A DNA stretch of 32,475 nt from an uncultured Elusimicrobia bacterium (GCA_903873295.1 CAIQNV010000154.1:1-32475), one strand, 5' to 3'; numbered from the stretch's first letter, positions 1 to 9,422 are shown. Numbers and translations are program-made. The notes: generated from the sequence alone by a model not told the origin.

Positions 1-16
1 CGGCATGGCCATAGGC

Positions 17-130
17 CTAATGCGCATAGCGCTTGTGCGGCACTGGCATAGCCTTGAGTTTTTCGGAGACAAAAGAGCCCAGGAACCCGGCGCCGCCGGT
101 CAGCATTATGCGTTTTGAGGAGAGGTCCAT
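17..130 (-). pseudogene. N-terminal fragment of a GDP-L-fucose synthase/NAD-epimerase-like gene
   Basis: Reading leftward from an ATG at 128-130, the first 27 codons give a typical short-chain epimerase N-terminus with the dinucleotide-binding motif TGGAGFLGSF. After about residue 27 the similarity is lost and a TAG stop follows at 17-19, so only about 37 residues are encoded, against roughly 310 for the family. The motif style matches GDP-L-fucose synthase (Fcl/WcaG), which makes GDP-L-fucose for surface polysaccharide, and a second fragment of the same family lies at about 1090-1255. No Shine-Dalgarno is visible. This is almost certainly non-functional. It may continue beyond the window in a scrambled form. 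Confidence 0.6.
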
Positions 131-299
131 AATAAATCAAAAATTGAGGGTCTGGCCCAAACCTTTTCTATATCTATATTATGGCAATTTGGGCTAAATG
201 GGAGAAAGATAAAGAGGATACATTGGGCAGAGGGAGAAGGGATTCTCCAATCGAGGGGTACTGTATTGAGTTTTTTCTGGCCACGAACGCGACACGCCC

Positions 300-380
300 T
301 TGACGGGGTAGTCTGCTATACTTTTTATATAGTGGGGCTTGACAACCGGTAGCTTATAAGCTACTATATAAGGAGGGGGT
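300..380 (+). promoter_or_regulatory. Promoter and palindromic operator of the toxin-antitoxin operon
   Basis: A perfect -35 box TTGACA (339-344) is separated by 17 bases from a -10-like TACTAT (362-367). The perfect 16-base palindrome GTAGCTTATAAGCTAC (349-364) fills the spacer and touches the -10, the usual place for antitoxin autorepression. A strong Shine-Dalgarno AGGAGG (371-376) lies 4 bases before the toxin ATG. A second TTGACG (300-305) and an extended -10 TGCTATACT (314-322) lie upstream; their mutual spacing is too short for one sigma70 promoter. Autoregulation is inferred from the family. Confidence 0.75.
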
Positions 381-716
381 ATGGATATTTCCCCAATAGA
401 TGTTAGGTACTACCAGACAAATACTGGTCGGTGTCCTTTTAAAGAGTGGCTGGATTCGCTGGGAAGCGCTGAGCAGGTAACAGTGGACGCCCGGTTGACA
501 AGGGTACGCAGAGGGCTTTTTGGGGACGCTAAATATCTAGGCGGAAATGTTTATGAGCTTAAATTCCATCTCGGGCCAGGTTACCGGGTCTACTATGCCA
601 GGGAAGGGAAAACCGTTATCATATTGCTTCAGGCGGGAGATAAAAAAAGTCAGTCAGCAGATATTGAGACTGCCCGCGTTTTCTGGTTGGACTATTTAAC
701 GAGGTCAAAAAAATGA
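381..716 (+). CDS. RelE/ParE-superfamily toxin (HigB / Gp49-like)
   Basis: This is a 111-residue protein of the addiction-module killer (Gp49-like, DUF891-type) branch of the RelE/ParE fold. Family features visible are the N-terminal strand ending in FKEWLDSL, a central basic stretch around RLTRVRRGLFGD, the core GGNVYELKFHLGPGYRVYYA and the strand TVIILLQAGDKKSQ. Family members are mostly ribosome-dependent mRNA interferases held inactive by the partner antitoxin. It is the first gene of a two-gene operon, and its stop overlaps the next start by 4 bases (ATGA), so translation is probably coupled. Toxin-first order is typical of HigBA. Base composition is more AT-rich than the flanking polysaccharide genes, which fits horizontal acquisition. 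The exact target is not predictable. Confidence 0.88.
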   Translation: MDISPIDVRYYQTNTGRCPFKEWLDSLGSAEQVTVDARLTRVRRGLFGDAKYLGGNVYELKFHLGPGYRVYYAREGKTVIILLQAGDKKSQSADIETARVFWLDYLTRSKK

Positions 717-1003
717 AACCATCAAAAAGTTACCATGACGATTTACTGCAGCGGCTGGCTGACCCAAAGTATGCGGCGGCATATTTAAACACCTGCCTTG
801 AAGATAAGGACGAAGGAGTTTTTCTGCTGGCCTTGCGCGATGTTGCTCAGGTACATGGAGGCATTTCGCAGCTTGCAAAAAAAACCCACCTTAACCGAGA
901 GCATCTTTTCCGCATGCTTTCTAAATCCGGCAACCCGCAACTGCACAGCTTGCGACAGATAGCAGGAGCCATAGGTTTCAAATTTACTTTGAGCCTGCTT
1001 TAA
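713..1003 (+). CDS. HigA-like addiction-module antidote with HTH domain
   Basis: This 96-residue protein matches the putative addiction-module antidote family that pairs with Gp49-like toxins. The N-terminal half (about 1-45, including YHDDLLQRLADPKYAAAYLN) is the toxin-proximal segment. Residues about 49-92 form an XRE-type helix-turn-helix (GGISQLAKKTHLNREHLFRM followed by SLRQIAGAIGF). It should neutralise the upstream toxin by direct binding and repress the operon through the 349-364 palindrome. Its start overlaps the toxin stop, with a GAGG ribosome-binding sequence inside the toxin gene. The pairing is strongly supported by order and length. Confidence 0.88.
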   Translation: MKPSKSYHDDLLQRLADPKYAAAYLNTCLEDKDEGVFLLALRDVAQVHGGISQLAKKTHLNREHLFRMLSKSGNPQLHSLRQIAGAIGFKFTLSLL

Positions 1004-1083
1004 AAAGGGTCTGAAATTCTGAAAACTGGGGAAGAAGAGCGGGAGGGCAGACCGGAGTATGTTGCAAGCAAGTTAAAATGTCA

Positions 1084-2482
<1,399 letters not shown>

Positions 2483-2538
2483 TGGAAGTAGCCCGCTGAA
2501 ATATCCCGATATTCTTTACTTGGATGCGGGACGCTGCA

Positions 2539-2563
2539 CGATAACTCGATAACTCTAAGTTAT
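2539..2563. repeat. Tandem CGATAACT repeat with overlapping inverted repeat
   Basis: Two tandem copies of CGATAACT (2539-2546 and 2547-2554) are followed by the complement AGTTAT, giving an inverted repeat ATAACT-CTA-AGTTAT at 2549-2563. It lies in the gap between the AT-rich accessory patch and the GC-rich polysaccharide genes. Function unknown; it may be a regulatory site of the oxidoreductase gene or a junction scar. Confidence 0.45.
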
Positions 2564-2577
2564 TGCGCGGCTAAGAG

Positions 2578-2601
2578 CGGCGCAAGCCCGGGGCTGCGCC
2601 G
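2578..2601 (-). terminator. Possible hairpin terminator after the tyrosine kinase gene
   Basis: A stem of CGGCGC plus AGCC pairs with GGCT plus GCGCCG (one bulged A, loop CGG) just downstream of the kinase stop on the minus strand. There is no T-run after it, so if it terminates transcription it is not a classical intrinsic terminator. Confidence 0.4.
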
Positions 2602-2607
2602 GGCCGG

Positions 2608-4374
2608 TCAGACTTTTACGGCGGGCGTTTTGCGGTGCTGTTTTTTCTCGCCCTCGGGCGTGTCGGGGCCGTAGTTGTAGTTGTACTGGTAGTAGCCGTA
2701 ATAGGAATACGACAGCCCGCCGAATTTGGACATGTTCACCACCGCGCCCAGCACTTTTATGCCGGAGGCCGCGAAGCGCTTTATGGCCGTTCTGATAAGC
2801 GGCACGCGGGTCTTGCCGAAGGCCGCCACGAAGATGCAGTTGTTTATGTACTTGCCCCAGAGCAGGGCGTCGCTGATGGGGAACATGGGCGGACAGTCCA
2901 CTATTACGCGGTCGTAATTCCCGTTCGCCCAGGTGAGGAAGGCGGAAAGCCGGGGGGTGTTTAGCAGCTCGGCCGGATTGGGCGGGCGCGGGCCGCAGGT
3001 CAGGATGGAAAGGTTCTTAACGTCGGTGGGCTGTATGAGCGGGTGAATGTCTTCCACATTGCGGCCGCCGGCGAGGAAGTCGCTGAGGCCCTTGGCGTTA
3101 GACAGGCGGAAGACCTTGTGCAGGTTGGAGCGGCGCAGGTCGCCGTCCACGATCAGCACCTTCTCCCCCGCCTGCGCGATGGCGGCGGCCAGGTTGCCCG
3201 CCACGTAGCTTTTGCCCTCGCCCTGCACCGAACTGCTTACGATGAGGGATTTGCTCTTGCTGCCCACCTCGGCGAAGTCCACCATGGTGCGCAGATTGCG
3301 GATGGATTCGCTTATCAGCGAATGCTCCTGCAGGATAAGGTGGTTGTAGCAGGTCTGCTCCTTGGTCTGCCGGGTAAGCGGCACAATGCCCAGGAAGGGC
3401 AGGCCCAGCTTGTTTTCCACGTCTTCCTGCGTGCGCGCGGTCTGGTCTATGAATTCCACCAGCACGGCGGCGAACAGGCCCAGCACCAGGCCGCCGATGA
3501 AGGCCAGCAGCATATTGAACGTCTTGCGCGGCTTGATGGGACTTAAAGGCGGCATCGCGGCGTCGATAAGGCGGATATTATTGCCCATCAGCTGGCCGGA
3601 AAGATCTATTTTAAGGCTCTGGATAACCTTGTCGGTCTCCTCTTTGATCTGGCTCTGCAGCGTCTTCAGGTTGGCCGTCATGGACAGCACCTGGGGGTGC
3701 TTGGGCGTATAGCGGCCGGAGGCCTCGGCCACCTGGGCCTGCAGCTTGGCCGACTCCTGCTTCAACTGCTGGATGAGCACATTGTTCACCACCGCCGGGA
3801 GGGATTCGTAAATGGCCCGCGACTCTCCGCCGGGCCGGTCGCTTTGCAGGGCGTTGAGGACGTCTTTTGAGATGAAAAGCTGGTTGCTCAGGTTCTGCTC
3901 GATGAAGACCTGGGCCACGGTATTGGCGATATCCGCGGCGAGCTGCGGGTCGTAGGAATCCACCTTGACATAGACCAGGCGGCTGCGCGGGACAGGGGCG
4001 ATGGCGACGGGCCCGAGAAGCCTGCGGTAGCCGTACACGCCGGAGAATTCGGGTATCTTCTCCAGGTCGAGGCGCTTATAGACCGTTTTGAGCAGAGCTT
4101 CGCTTTTAAGCAGCTTGTACTGGGTCTGGTAATAATCGTCGTTGCCGCGCTCTACGGTGGGGCCGCCCTGGTAAATGACGTTATTGCCGCGCTCTTTTTC
4201 TATCACCAGCAGCGCCTGCGACTGGAAAACGGGGCGCGTGTTGAAGGTGACGAGGGCCACCACTATCACCACGGAGATGAACACCGAGAGGGCCACCCAG
4301 CGGCGCCGGAGGATAAGCTCGACGTAATAGCTAAGGTCGAATTCGAGTTCGTTGTCGGAATTATTATCGTTCAT
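2608..4374 (-). CDS. Polysaccharide co-polymerase / BY-family tyrosine autokinase (Wzc-like)
   Basis: This 588-residue fused protein has a Wzz N-terminus with a first membrane span at about 25-45, a periplasmic coiled region (about 50-285) and the Wzz proline motif PPLSPIKPRKTF before a second span at about 287-308. A cytoplasmic BY-kinase domain follows, with Walker A (SVQGEGKS, about 382-389), Walker A' (LIVDGDLRR, about 407-415) and Walker B (VIVDCPP, about 490-496). The C-terminal tail carries eight tyrosines within residues 556-568, the autophosphorylation cluster. It should control chain length and export of the polysaccharide with the Wza-like protein upstream and the phosphatase at 7007. 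The ATG at 4374 is preferred because the Wzz domain starts there; an in-frame GTG at 4428 would add 18 low-complexity residues. Confidence 0.93.
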   Translation of the reverse strand: MNDNNSDNELEFDLSYYVELILRRRWVALSVFISVVIVVALVTFNTRPVFQSQALLVIEKERGNNVIYQGGPTVERGNDDYYQTQYKLLKSEALLKTVYKRLDLEKIPEFSGVYGYRRLLGPVAIAPVPRSRLVYVKVDSYDPQLAADIANTVAQVFIEQNLSNQLFISKDVLNALQSDRPGGESRAIYESLPAVVNNVLIQQLKQESAKLQAQVAEASGRYTPKHPQVLSMTANLKTLQSQIKEETDKVIQSLKIDLSGQLMGNNIRLIDAAMPPLSPIKPRKTFNMLLAFIGGLVLGLFAAVLVEFIDQTARTQEDVENKLGLPFLGIVPLTRQTKEQTCYNHLILQEHSLISESIRNLRTMVDFAEVGSKSKSLIVSSSVQGEGKSYVAGNLAAAIAQAGEKVLIVDGDLRRSNLHKVFRLSNAKGLSDFLAGGRNVEDIHPLIQPTDVKNLSILTCGPRPPNPAELLNTPRLSAFLTWANGNYDRVIVDCPPMFPISDALLWGKYINNCIFVAAFGKTRVPLIRTAIKRFAASGIKVLGAVVNMSKFGGLSYSYYGYYQYNYNYGPDTPEGEKKQHRKTPAVKV

Positions 4375-4434
4375 GTTATGTCCATTGCCCGGACCGCCGG
4401 CGGCCGGTGGCCGGGCGGCCGGAAGCACCGCGAT

Positions 4435-5151
4435 TTAAAAGAAGCTTTGGGGGACGTAGACGGTGTCGTTGGGTTCCAGGAAGATGTCGGCGCTTTTGTC
4501 GCCCTGTTTGGTTATGCGGCTTATTTCCACCGGGATATTCTGGCTCGAGTTGCCGGTGCCGCGCAGCACCTTGGTGCGGTCCTGGGCGGCCAGGTCGGTG
4601 AACCCCCCTGAAAGGATGATGGCCTCAAGCACGGTAAGGCGGCGCTCCGCAGGGATCTGTATAGCGCCGGGCTTTTTAACCTCGCCCAGGACGTAGATCT
4701 GCTTGTTGCTGTACTCTTTTATCAGCACGGTGACCTGCGGCTTTATCAGGAATTCGGAAAGCTTTTCAGCCAGCAGGGCCTCGGCTTCGGGCACCGAAAG
4801 ATCGGCCAATTTTAAATTGCCGGCCAGCGGGAAGGTTATGGTGCCGTTGCCGCTGATGCGGGCGGAGCGCAACATATCGTTTTCTTTGAAAACGGTTATT
4901 TCGATGAGGTCGCCGGGCTGTATTTTATAATTAAGCTGGCTCTTGTTTTTAAGATCGAGGGCGCTTTCTATCAGGCGCTGCTCCAGAAGGACCTGCTGCT
5001 GCGGGGTCTCCGGCTTTTCCGCCGCCAGAGCGGCGGGAGAAACGGCGGAGGCCGGCGGGGTAAAGCCGGGGCTAAGCCGCGCGGAGGGGCGCTGAGGGGC
5101 GCAGCCTGAAAACAAAATCAATGAAAGGACGCAAAATACCCCTGATTTCAT
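4435..5151 (-). CDS. Polysaccharide export lipoprotein (Wza-like, SLBB)
   Basis: This 238-residue protein begins with a lipoprotein signal whose lipobox is LFSGC (Cys17). A Pro/Ala-rich linker leads to the polysaccharide-export domain (about residues 75-150, YKIQPGDLIEITVFKENDML then GTITFPLAGNLKLADLSV) and an SLBB domain (KQIYVLGEVKKPGAIQIP and onward). Wza-family proteins form the outer-membrane translocon for capsule or EPS and dock onto the Wzc-type kinase encoded just downstream. The ATG at 5151 is chosen because it begins the signal peptide; an earlier in-frame start at 5202 would bury it. An extended -10 (TGCTATAAT) ends 7 bases before this ATG with no Shine-Dalgarno, so the mRNA may be leaderless. 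Confidence 0.92.
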   Translation of the reverse strand: MKSGVFCVLSLILFSGCAPQRPSARLSPGFTPPASAVSPAALAAEKPETPQQQVLLEQRLIESALDLKNKSQLNYKIQPGDLIEITVFKENDMLRSARISGNGTITFPLAGNLKLADLSVPEAEALLAEKLSEFLIKPQVTVLIKEYSNKQIYVLGEVKKPGAIQIPAERRLTVLEAIILSGGFTDLAAQDRTKVLRGTGNSSQNIPVEISRITKQGDKSADIFLEPNDTVYVPQSFF

Positions 5152-5167
5152 AAAGGATATTATAGCA
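5152..5167 (-). promoter_or_regulatory. Extended -10 promoter directly before the wza-like ATG
   Basis: On the minus strand TGCTATAAT is followed by ATCCTTT and then ATG. A transcript starting 6-7 bases after the -10 would begin at or beside the start codon. No convincing -35 is present, as is usual for extended -10 promoters. Confidence 0.6.
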
Positions 5168-5182
5168 AAAACAGCGGGACGG

Positions 5183-6934
5183 CTAGGGACGGGAGGCGCC
5201 ATTGGTGGGAGCGGGAACGGGGAAAAGCGGGGGCTTGCGGGCGGTCCCGCTTATAAGGGCGCGGCGGCTGCAGTGGGTCAGTTGGAGGCGGAGGTAGCGC
5301 TCCAGAAGGCCGAGCCCGGCGTTCAGCGGGGCCCGGCGCAGGTAGGGCCCGGCCACATCGTCCGCCGCGGAGAACAGGCGGCAGTGGGCGGTTCCGTCTT
5401 TCAGCCCCTGGTTATAATACTCGGCGCTCAGCCGGAAGGCGGTACGCGGATCAGGCTGCCAGTTAAGAGCCTCCTTCCGCAGTTTTATTTTCTCTTCAAA
5501 AGAGGCGGTTTTAGCGAGCTGGTCGTACTGCCAGGCGGCGAACTGCGGCACGGCGGCGGCCGTAAACAGCGCCGCGAGGGCGTAGGCGGCGTATGCGTAT
5601 TTTTTAGGCGGCCGCGCCGGCTCGGGTTCCTCCTCCTCCTCGTGCGGCAGCAGGCCCCGGCCGTGCACGGCGGGCTTCGAGGCCAGCGCCCCCAGCAGCG
5701 CGTAAAAAGCCAGCGCGTTCGCGGGCATTTGCGAGGCGAATTCCACGAAGCTGTGCGACATGGCCACCAGCGCCGCGCCCAGCGCCCCGCCGTAAACCGC
5801 TTTTACCGTGAACGACCGGCAGCGCAGCCAGGCCCGGTAAAAACCGTAAAGCGCTGCACCGAGTCCCGCCACATAAATAAGCCCGCCGGCGAGGCCCGCC
5901 TGCAGGAAGAGCTCGATCCAGTCGCTGTGGACGTGGTTGACGATATTGTCCGTGACGAAATCCGGGCGCTTGTAAAAAGGGAAGGAGTGTTCGACAGCGC
6001 CGAGGCCGGTGCCGAAATAAGGGAAATCCCTGAACATGGCCAGGCTGCTCTTATACATCGAGAACCGCGTCGTTACGGAACCGACGAAATTATCGCCTTC
6101 GAGCCCGAGGAGGATCCTGTATTTTGAAAGAAGCAGACAGTAGCCGGCCAGCAGCAGCAGCAGCGCGGCCCGGGCGGAGATCTTTCCGGCCCTGGTCCTG
6201 AAAAAGCCCGCCGACACGAAGCCCATGAAGGCCGAGGCGCAGACAAAGGAATGCAGCCCGCCGCGTGACCCGGTTTTCACCAGCCCGGCCACTATGGCCA
6301 CGATCATTATGAATTTAAGGAATTGCACGGCCAGAAGGTCGAAAAGTTTGGTGTGGCTCTGGTGGGCGAACAGGCCTTTGAAACCTCCGAAGAAAAGGCC
6401 GAGCCCCGCCATGCCCGCCATGGCCAGAAAATATGCGCCGTGGTCGCGGTTGACGAAAGGGCCGAAGGGTTGGCCGCTTACGCGGCGCAGGCCGTAAACC
6501 ATGGTCTCGTCGCCGGTCTTCTGCAGCATCCCCATAAGGCTGACTACCACGCCCATACCGAAGAGCGCCCAGAGCAGGCGCCGCAGCTGCGCCGGGGTTT
6601 TAATGGCCTTGGCCGCGCAGTACAGCACCGCGGCGTAGAAGAGCCAGAGCAGCACCGCATTAAGGGTGGAAAGCCGCCAGGCGGTGAAAATGAGCGGGGT
6701 GGGCCCGTTCACCGGCGCCTGCCTTAGGGCCTGAAGCAGCCCTATAAGCGCCACCGCCAGCACGGCGGGGAGCAGATTTTTATAGATAGGATTAGCGTGG
6801 CGGGTCTCCCCCCGCGCGTACAGCGCCGCGGCCCCGAAAAAGAATACGCCGTAAAGCGGCACAAAAGCCCAGGGCTCCACCGCCGCGAAAGCCAGCGGGG
6901 CGAAAACCAGGGAAATCAGCAATAAAATCTCCAT
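5183..6934 (-). CDS. O-antigen ligase / polysaccharide polymerase family membrane protein
   Basis: This 583-residue polytopic protein has about a dozen hydrophobic spans. The Wzy_C/WaaL signature lies in the large loop: YFGTGLGAVEHSFPFYK, then NHVHSDWIELFLQAGLAGG (about residues 305-355). Such enzymes transfer or polymerise undecaprenyl-linked glycans at the periplasmic face. The roughly 130-residue soluble C-terminal tail is longer than in a minimal ligase and may be degenerate TPR-like. It precedes the wza-like and wzc-like genes on the same strand (31 bases to the wza-like ATG), so the three probably act together. It starts at ATG 6934, close to a 15-base palindrome. Ligase and polymerase cannot be separated from sequence. 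Confidence 0.85.
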   Translation of the reverse strand: MEILLLISLVFAPLAFAAVEPWAFVPLYGVFFFGAAALYARGETRHANPIYKNLLPAVLAVALIGLLQALRQAPVNGPTPLIFTAWRLSTLNAVLLWLFYAAVLYCAAKAIKTPAQLRRLLWALFGMGVVVSLMGMLQKTGDETMVYGLRRVSGQPFGPFVNRDHGAYFLAMAGMAGLGLFFGGFKGLFAHQSHTKLFDLLAVQFLKFIMIVAIVAGLVKTGSRGGLHSFVCASAFMGFVSAGFFRTRAGKISARAALLLLLAGYCLLLSKYRILLGLEGDNFVGSVTTRFSMYKSSLAMFRDFPYFGTGLGAVEHSFPFYKRPDFVTDNIVNHVHSDWIELFLQAGLAGGLIYVAGLGAALYGFYRAWLRCRSFTVKAVYGGALGAALVAMSHSFVEFASQMPANALAFYALLGALASKPAVHGRGLLPHEEEEEPEPARPPKKYAYAAYALAALFTAAAVPQFAAWQYDQLAKTASFEEKIKLRKEALNWQPDPRTAFRLSAEYYNQGLKDGTAHCRLFSAADDVAGPYLRRAPLNAGLGLLERYLRLQLTHCSRRALISGTARKPPLFPVPAPTNGASRP

Positions 6935-6938
6935 CGAT

Positions 6939-6953
6939 AGGTAAATTTTACCT
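6939..6953. promoter_or_regulatory. Palindrome in the divergent polysaccharide/phosphatase promoter region
   Basis: AGGTAAA-T-TTTACCT is a perfect inverted repeat with a one-base centre, 5 bases upstream of the ligase ATG and about 54 bases upstream of the divergent phosphatase start. Its position suggests an operator for the ligase operon. No regulator gene is adjacent. Confidence 0.45.
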
Positions 6954-6993
6954 TATTTCCCTTCCCGGCAAGGCGGGGCCGCGGCAGAATAAG

Positions 6994-7006
6994 TTAAAAT
7001 TATAGT
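6994..7006 (+). promoter_or_regulatory. Putative -10 box abutting the phosphatase start
   Basis: TAAAAT followed by six bases (TATAGT) and then ATG. No Shine-Dalgarno precedes the start codon, so a leaderless mRNA is possible. No clear -35 is seen. Confidence 0.4.
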
Positions 7007-7438
7007 ATGAAAGTACTTTTTGTTTGTACGGGGAATATGTGCCGCAGCCCCGCGGCGGAGAAGCTGCTGGCCCATTACGGCGGAGCGGCGGGGTTCGAGG
7101 CCCGGTCGCGCGGCACGGCGGCGCAGCCCTATTGCGCCATGCCCCGGCAGATAACCGCTTTTTTAGCGCGGCAGGGCGTGACGGACCTCGCGCACAAGCC
7201 GGCGCTAGCGGCCGAGGCCGACATCGACTGGGCCGACCTGGTACTTGTGATGGAAGGCGTACACCGCGAGATCCTTGCGGATAAATTCCCGCAAAGCATG
7301 AGAAAAACGCAGATGTTCCTGGATCATTGCGGGAACGGCGGAGAATTGAGGGACCCGATGGGGAAGAGCGATGAGGTGTTTGAGGAAGTGTTGAAACAGA
7401 TCAACGACGGGGTTAAAAAAATTATTGAAAAGCAATAA
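7007..7438 (+). CDS. Low-molecular-weight protein-tyrosine phosphatase (Wzb-like)
   Basis: This 143-residue protein has the CX5R signature at its N-terminus (VCTGNMCRSP: nucleophile Cys7, Arg13) and the general-acid Asp in RDPMG (Asp116). Cys12 next to Arg13 is the second cysteine typical of the family. Members remove phosphate from the Tyr cluster of BY-kinases, so the likely substrate is the kinase at 2608-4374. It is divergently transcribed from the export operon rather than inside it, which separates its expression from the kinase. A bidirectional terminator follows at 7497-7518. Loss of the usual DPY/DPW aromatic (here DPM) is a small deviation. The start is the only ATG that keeps the phosphate loop. 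Confidence 0.93.
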   Translation: MKVLFVCTGNMCRSPAAEKLLAHYGGAAGFEARSRGTAAQPYCAMPRQITAFLARQGVTDLAHKPALAAEADIDWADLVLVMEGVHREILADKFPQSMRKTQMFLDHCGNGGELRDPMGKSDEVFEEVLKQINDGVKKIIEKQ

Positions 7439-7496
7439 GAACGGGAGGAAGGGGATGAGAGTCGGGGGTCGGGGAAGGAATTTGGGGAAAGAAAAA

Positions 7497-7518
7497 GGCC
7501 GCTGAGTTTTCAGCGGCC
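7497..7518. terminator. Bidirectional intrinsic terminator
   Basis: A perfect 9-bp stem GGCCGCTGA / TCAGCGGCC with loop GTTT is followed by CTTTCTTT on the plus strand and CTTTTTCTTT on the minus strand. It separates the converging phosphatase and beta-barrel genes. Confidence 0.85.
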
Positions 7519-7539
7519 CTTTCTTTGGTTCGGCAGGGC

Positions 7540-8697
7540 TTAGAACATAGCCTTGAGGCCGAGGGCGACTATATTGTCTTTATATTCCCAGCCTTTCTCG
7601 TTCGAGGTGCGGTCCTTGTAGGTGTAGCCGAGGTCCGCTTTGAGCCATTTCTGGATATTGTATTCGGCGGTGAGGCGCACATTGGTGTTCTTGTCCAGGC
7701 GCTTAGCGTTGGTGCTGACGTTTTTCTCAGGGTACTGCACGCCTTCGTAGCTGATGCCTACGCCGGCTTTTATCTTCTTCACCTGGCGGGTTACGGTAAT
7801 GTCCGTAAGGGTGCTGGTGTAGAAGCGGCTGTCAAGGTAAGAGGATTCCACGTTGGCGCGCTTGGCGAAGAGGATGACATCGGTCTTTTCCAGCGGCTTC
7901 CAGACGGCCTGGGCGCTGTAGCCGCCGGTGGTCAGGGTGTTCTTGGCGGTGGCGAGGTCTTTGGCATAGTGGCGCATCTGCACGCCGGCTTTTACGGTGC
8001 CTACTACCTTGGGGGCTATATTGCCGGTGATACCCAGGTCCATATTATTGGAGATGGCGTCGCCGTTATCGCTGGTCCGATAATTAAGGTTGCCGTAGCG
8101 GTAGGAAAAGAACAGCTTGGTCTTGGGCTGCAGCTTGTAGCTTAGATCCGCGCCCACGAGGGTCTCTTCGCGGTCCAGAACGTTATAGGAGCTCTCAAGG
8201 TAATTATTATAGACGTGCTGCAGCGCAACGGTGAAACCGAACTTGCCGCGCAGCGGGGATTCGACTTCCAGCCCGGCGGTGTTCTCAACGCGCTTGGCGC
8301 GGGTGGTCAGCTCGGAGGTGGCCTGGTCGGTGGTCTGTTTGTAGCTGTCGTCCACGGTTACGGTGATGCTCTTGGGGAGCTGGGCCGAGGCGGAGAGGTT
8401 CGCGTTGTGGTGCACGGCGTTGTTGATGGTGGTAGCCCGGGAGTAGCCCAGGATATCCATAGAGTAGCCGCCCATAAGGTCATAACGGGAGCCCAGTTTT
8501 TCAACAAGGTTCACGCCGATGGAGGAGCGGTTGATAGAGGCCGATTTCGCCAGCTTCTTTTCAAGGTAGATATTGCTGTCGTAGCTCTCCTGCGTGCTTA
8601 CGAAGGGATTTATTTCGAGGTTGCCGAACTTGATGTTCTGCTGCGCGCCGGCGGCGGCGGGCATCAGGAGGACGGCTGCGATTATAAGATTCTTCAT
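7540..8697 (-). CDS. Secreted outer-membrane beta-barrel protein (BBP2-like)
   Basis: This 385-residue protein has a clear signal peptide (cleavage after about residue 18, PAAAGAQ) and alternating amphipathic strands throughout, ending in a C-terminal phenylalanine (LKAMF) as expected for BAM-assembled barrels. The N-terminal INPFVSTQESYDSNIYLE is typical of the beta-barrel porin 2 family, which often sits beside exopolysaccharide export genes. A TAGGAG ribosome-binding site precedes the ATG. It follows the FecR-like gene by 60 bases, so the two are probably cotranscribed. A role as the outer-membrane component or anchor of this polysaccharide system is inferred from position only. Confidence 0.8.
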   Translation of the reverse strand: MKNLIIAAVLLMPAAAGAQQNIKFGNLEINPFVSTQESYDSNIYLEKKLAKSASINRSSIGVNLVEKLGSRYDLMGGYSMDILGYSRATTINNAVHHNANLSASAQLPKSITVTVDDSYKQTTDQATSELTTRAKRVENTAGLEVESPLRGKFGFTVALQHVYNNYLESSYNVLDREETLVGADLSYKLQPKTKLFFSYRYGNLNYRTSDNGDAISNNMDLGITGNIAPKVVGTVKAGVQMRHYAKDLATAKNTLTTGGYSAQAVWKPLEKTDVILFAKRANVESSYLDSRFYTSTLTDITVTRQVKKIKAGVGISYEGVQYPEKNVSTNAKRLDKNTNVRLTAEYNIQKWLKADLGYTYKDRTSNEKGWEYKDNIVALGLKAMF

Positions 8698-8757
8698 TAT
8701 TAATTATCTCCTAAGTTTAGTTCGTTAGTTATATCTGCGTCGCTCACGGGCCTGACT

Positions 8758-9399
8758 TCAGGGAGTAGAGGGACTGAGTTCCTGTATGGGGTTCACGCCG
8801 GTATCGGGGATCGGAAGCGGTTCGGGCAGAGGATCAACAGGCTTGAGTCCGGGATCTACGGGAGCCGGAGGCGGCAGGGGATTGACGGGCACTACCACGG
8901 TCTGGCCGGGCTTCACGGTCTGCGTGTCGCCGCCGGAAGAGTTGGTCACCACGGCATTTCCTTTTTCCATGGAAATTTCAACCTTGCCGTTGGCGTTGAC
9001 CAGCTTAACTTCGCTGTTGGCCGTCAGGATGACATTAAAGCCGGATTCGGTCTTCACTGAGACCGGGGTGCCGGCGCCCAGGGAGACGTTCACCTGGCCT
9101 TCGTTGGAGGTTACGGTAAAGTTGGAACCGGTCGCGCCGGAGATCTTTTTGCCGCCGGCTTCGACTTCCACGGTGCCGTCCACTATGACGAAGGTGACTT
9201 TATTGTCGGTTATTTCCGGGATAGCATCGCCGGGCCTGAGGGTCATGATGACCATGCCGTCTTTCATGACGTTGACAGTGCCGGTTATTTTGGTGATCTT
9301 AATGCTTTTAGCGAGCCGGCCCGGTGCTACCGGCTGGGCAAACACATTAGCGCTGAACGCGGCCAGGATTACCATCGCTGCGAGATGAAACAATTTCAT
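8758..9399 (-). CDS. Secreted FecR-like beta-rich protein with Pro-rich C-terminus
   Basis: This 213-residue protein has a signal peptide (about 1-21, ending NVFAQ) followed by a FecR-type periplasmic beta domain (about 30-165). Visible repeats include GTVNVMKDGMVIMTLRPGDA, FVIVDGTVEVEAGGKKISG, NSEVKLVNANGKVEISMEKG and TQTVKPGQTVVVPV. The C-terminal about 45 residues are Pro-rich (PLPPPAPVDPG, PLPEPLPIPD), resembling a flexible spacer. It lacks a membrane anchor or sigma-factor partner, so it is not a classical FecR signal transducer. A GGGAGG ribosome-binding site supports the start, and a good promoter with an inverted repeat lies upstream. It pairs with the beta-barrel gene. Function unknown. 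Confidence 0.75.
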   Translation of the reverse strand: MKLFHLAAMVILAAFSANVFAQPVAPGRLAKSIKITKITGTVNVMKDGMVIMTLRPGDAIPEITDNKVTFVIVDGTVEVEAGGKKISGATGSNFTVTSNEGQVNVSLGAGTPVSVKTESGFNVILTANSEVKLVNANGKVEISMEKGNAVVTNSSGGDTQTVKPGQTVVVPVNPLPPPAPVDPGLKPVDPLPEPLPIPDTGVNPIQELSPSTP

Positions 9400-9422
9400 T
9401 CTGCCTCCCTAAAGTTTTGAAC

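Noticed and set aside
131-299. GCCCAAA/TTTGGGC inverted repeat in the leftmost intergenic region
   Set aside because: Short arms with a loop of about 30 bases and no gene it would control.
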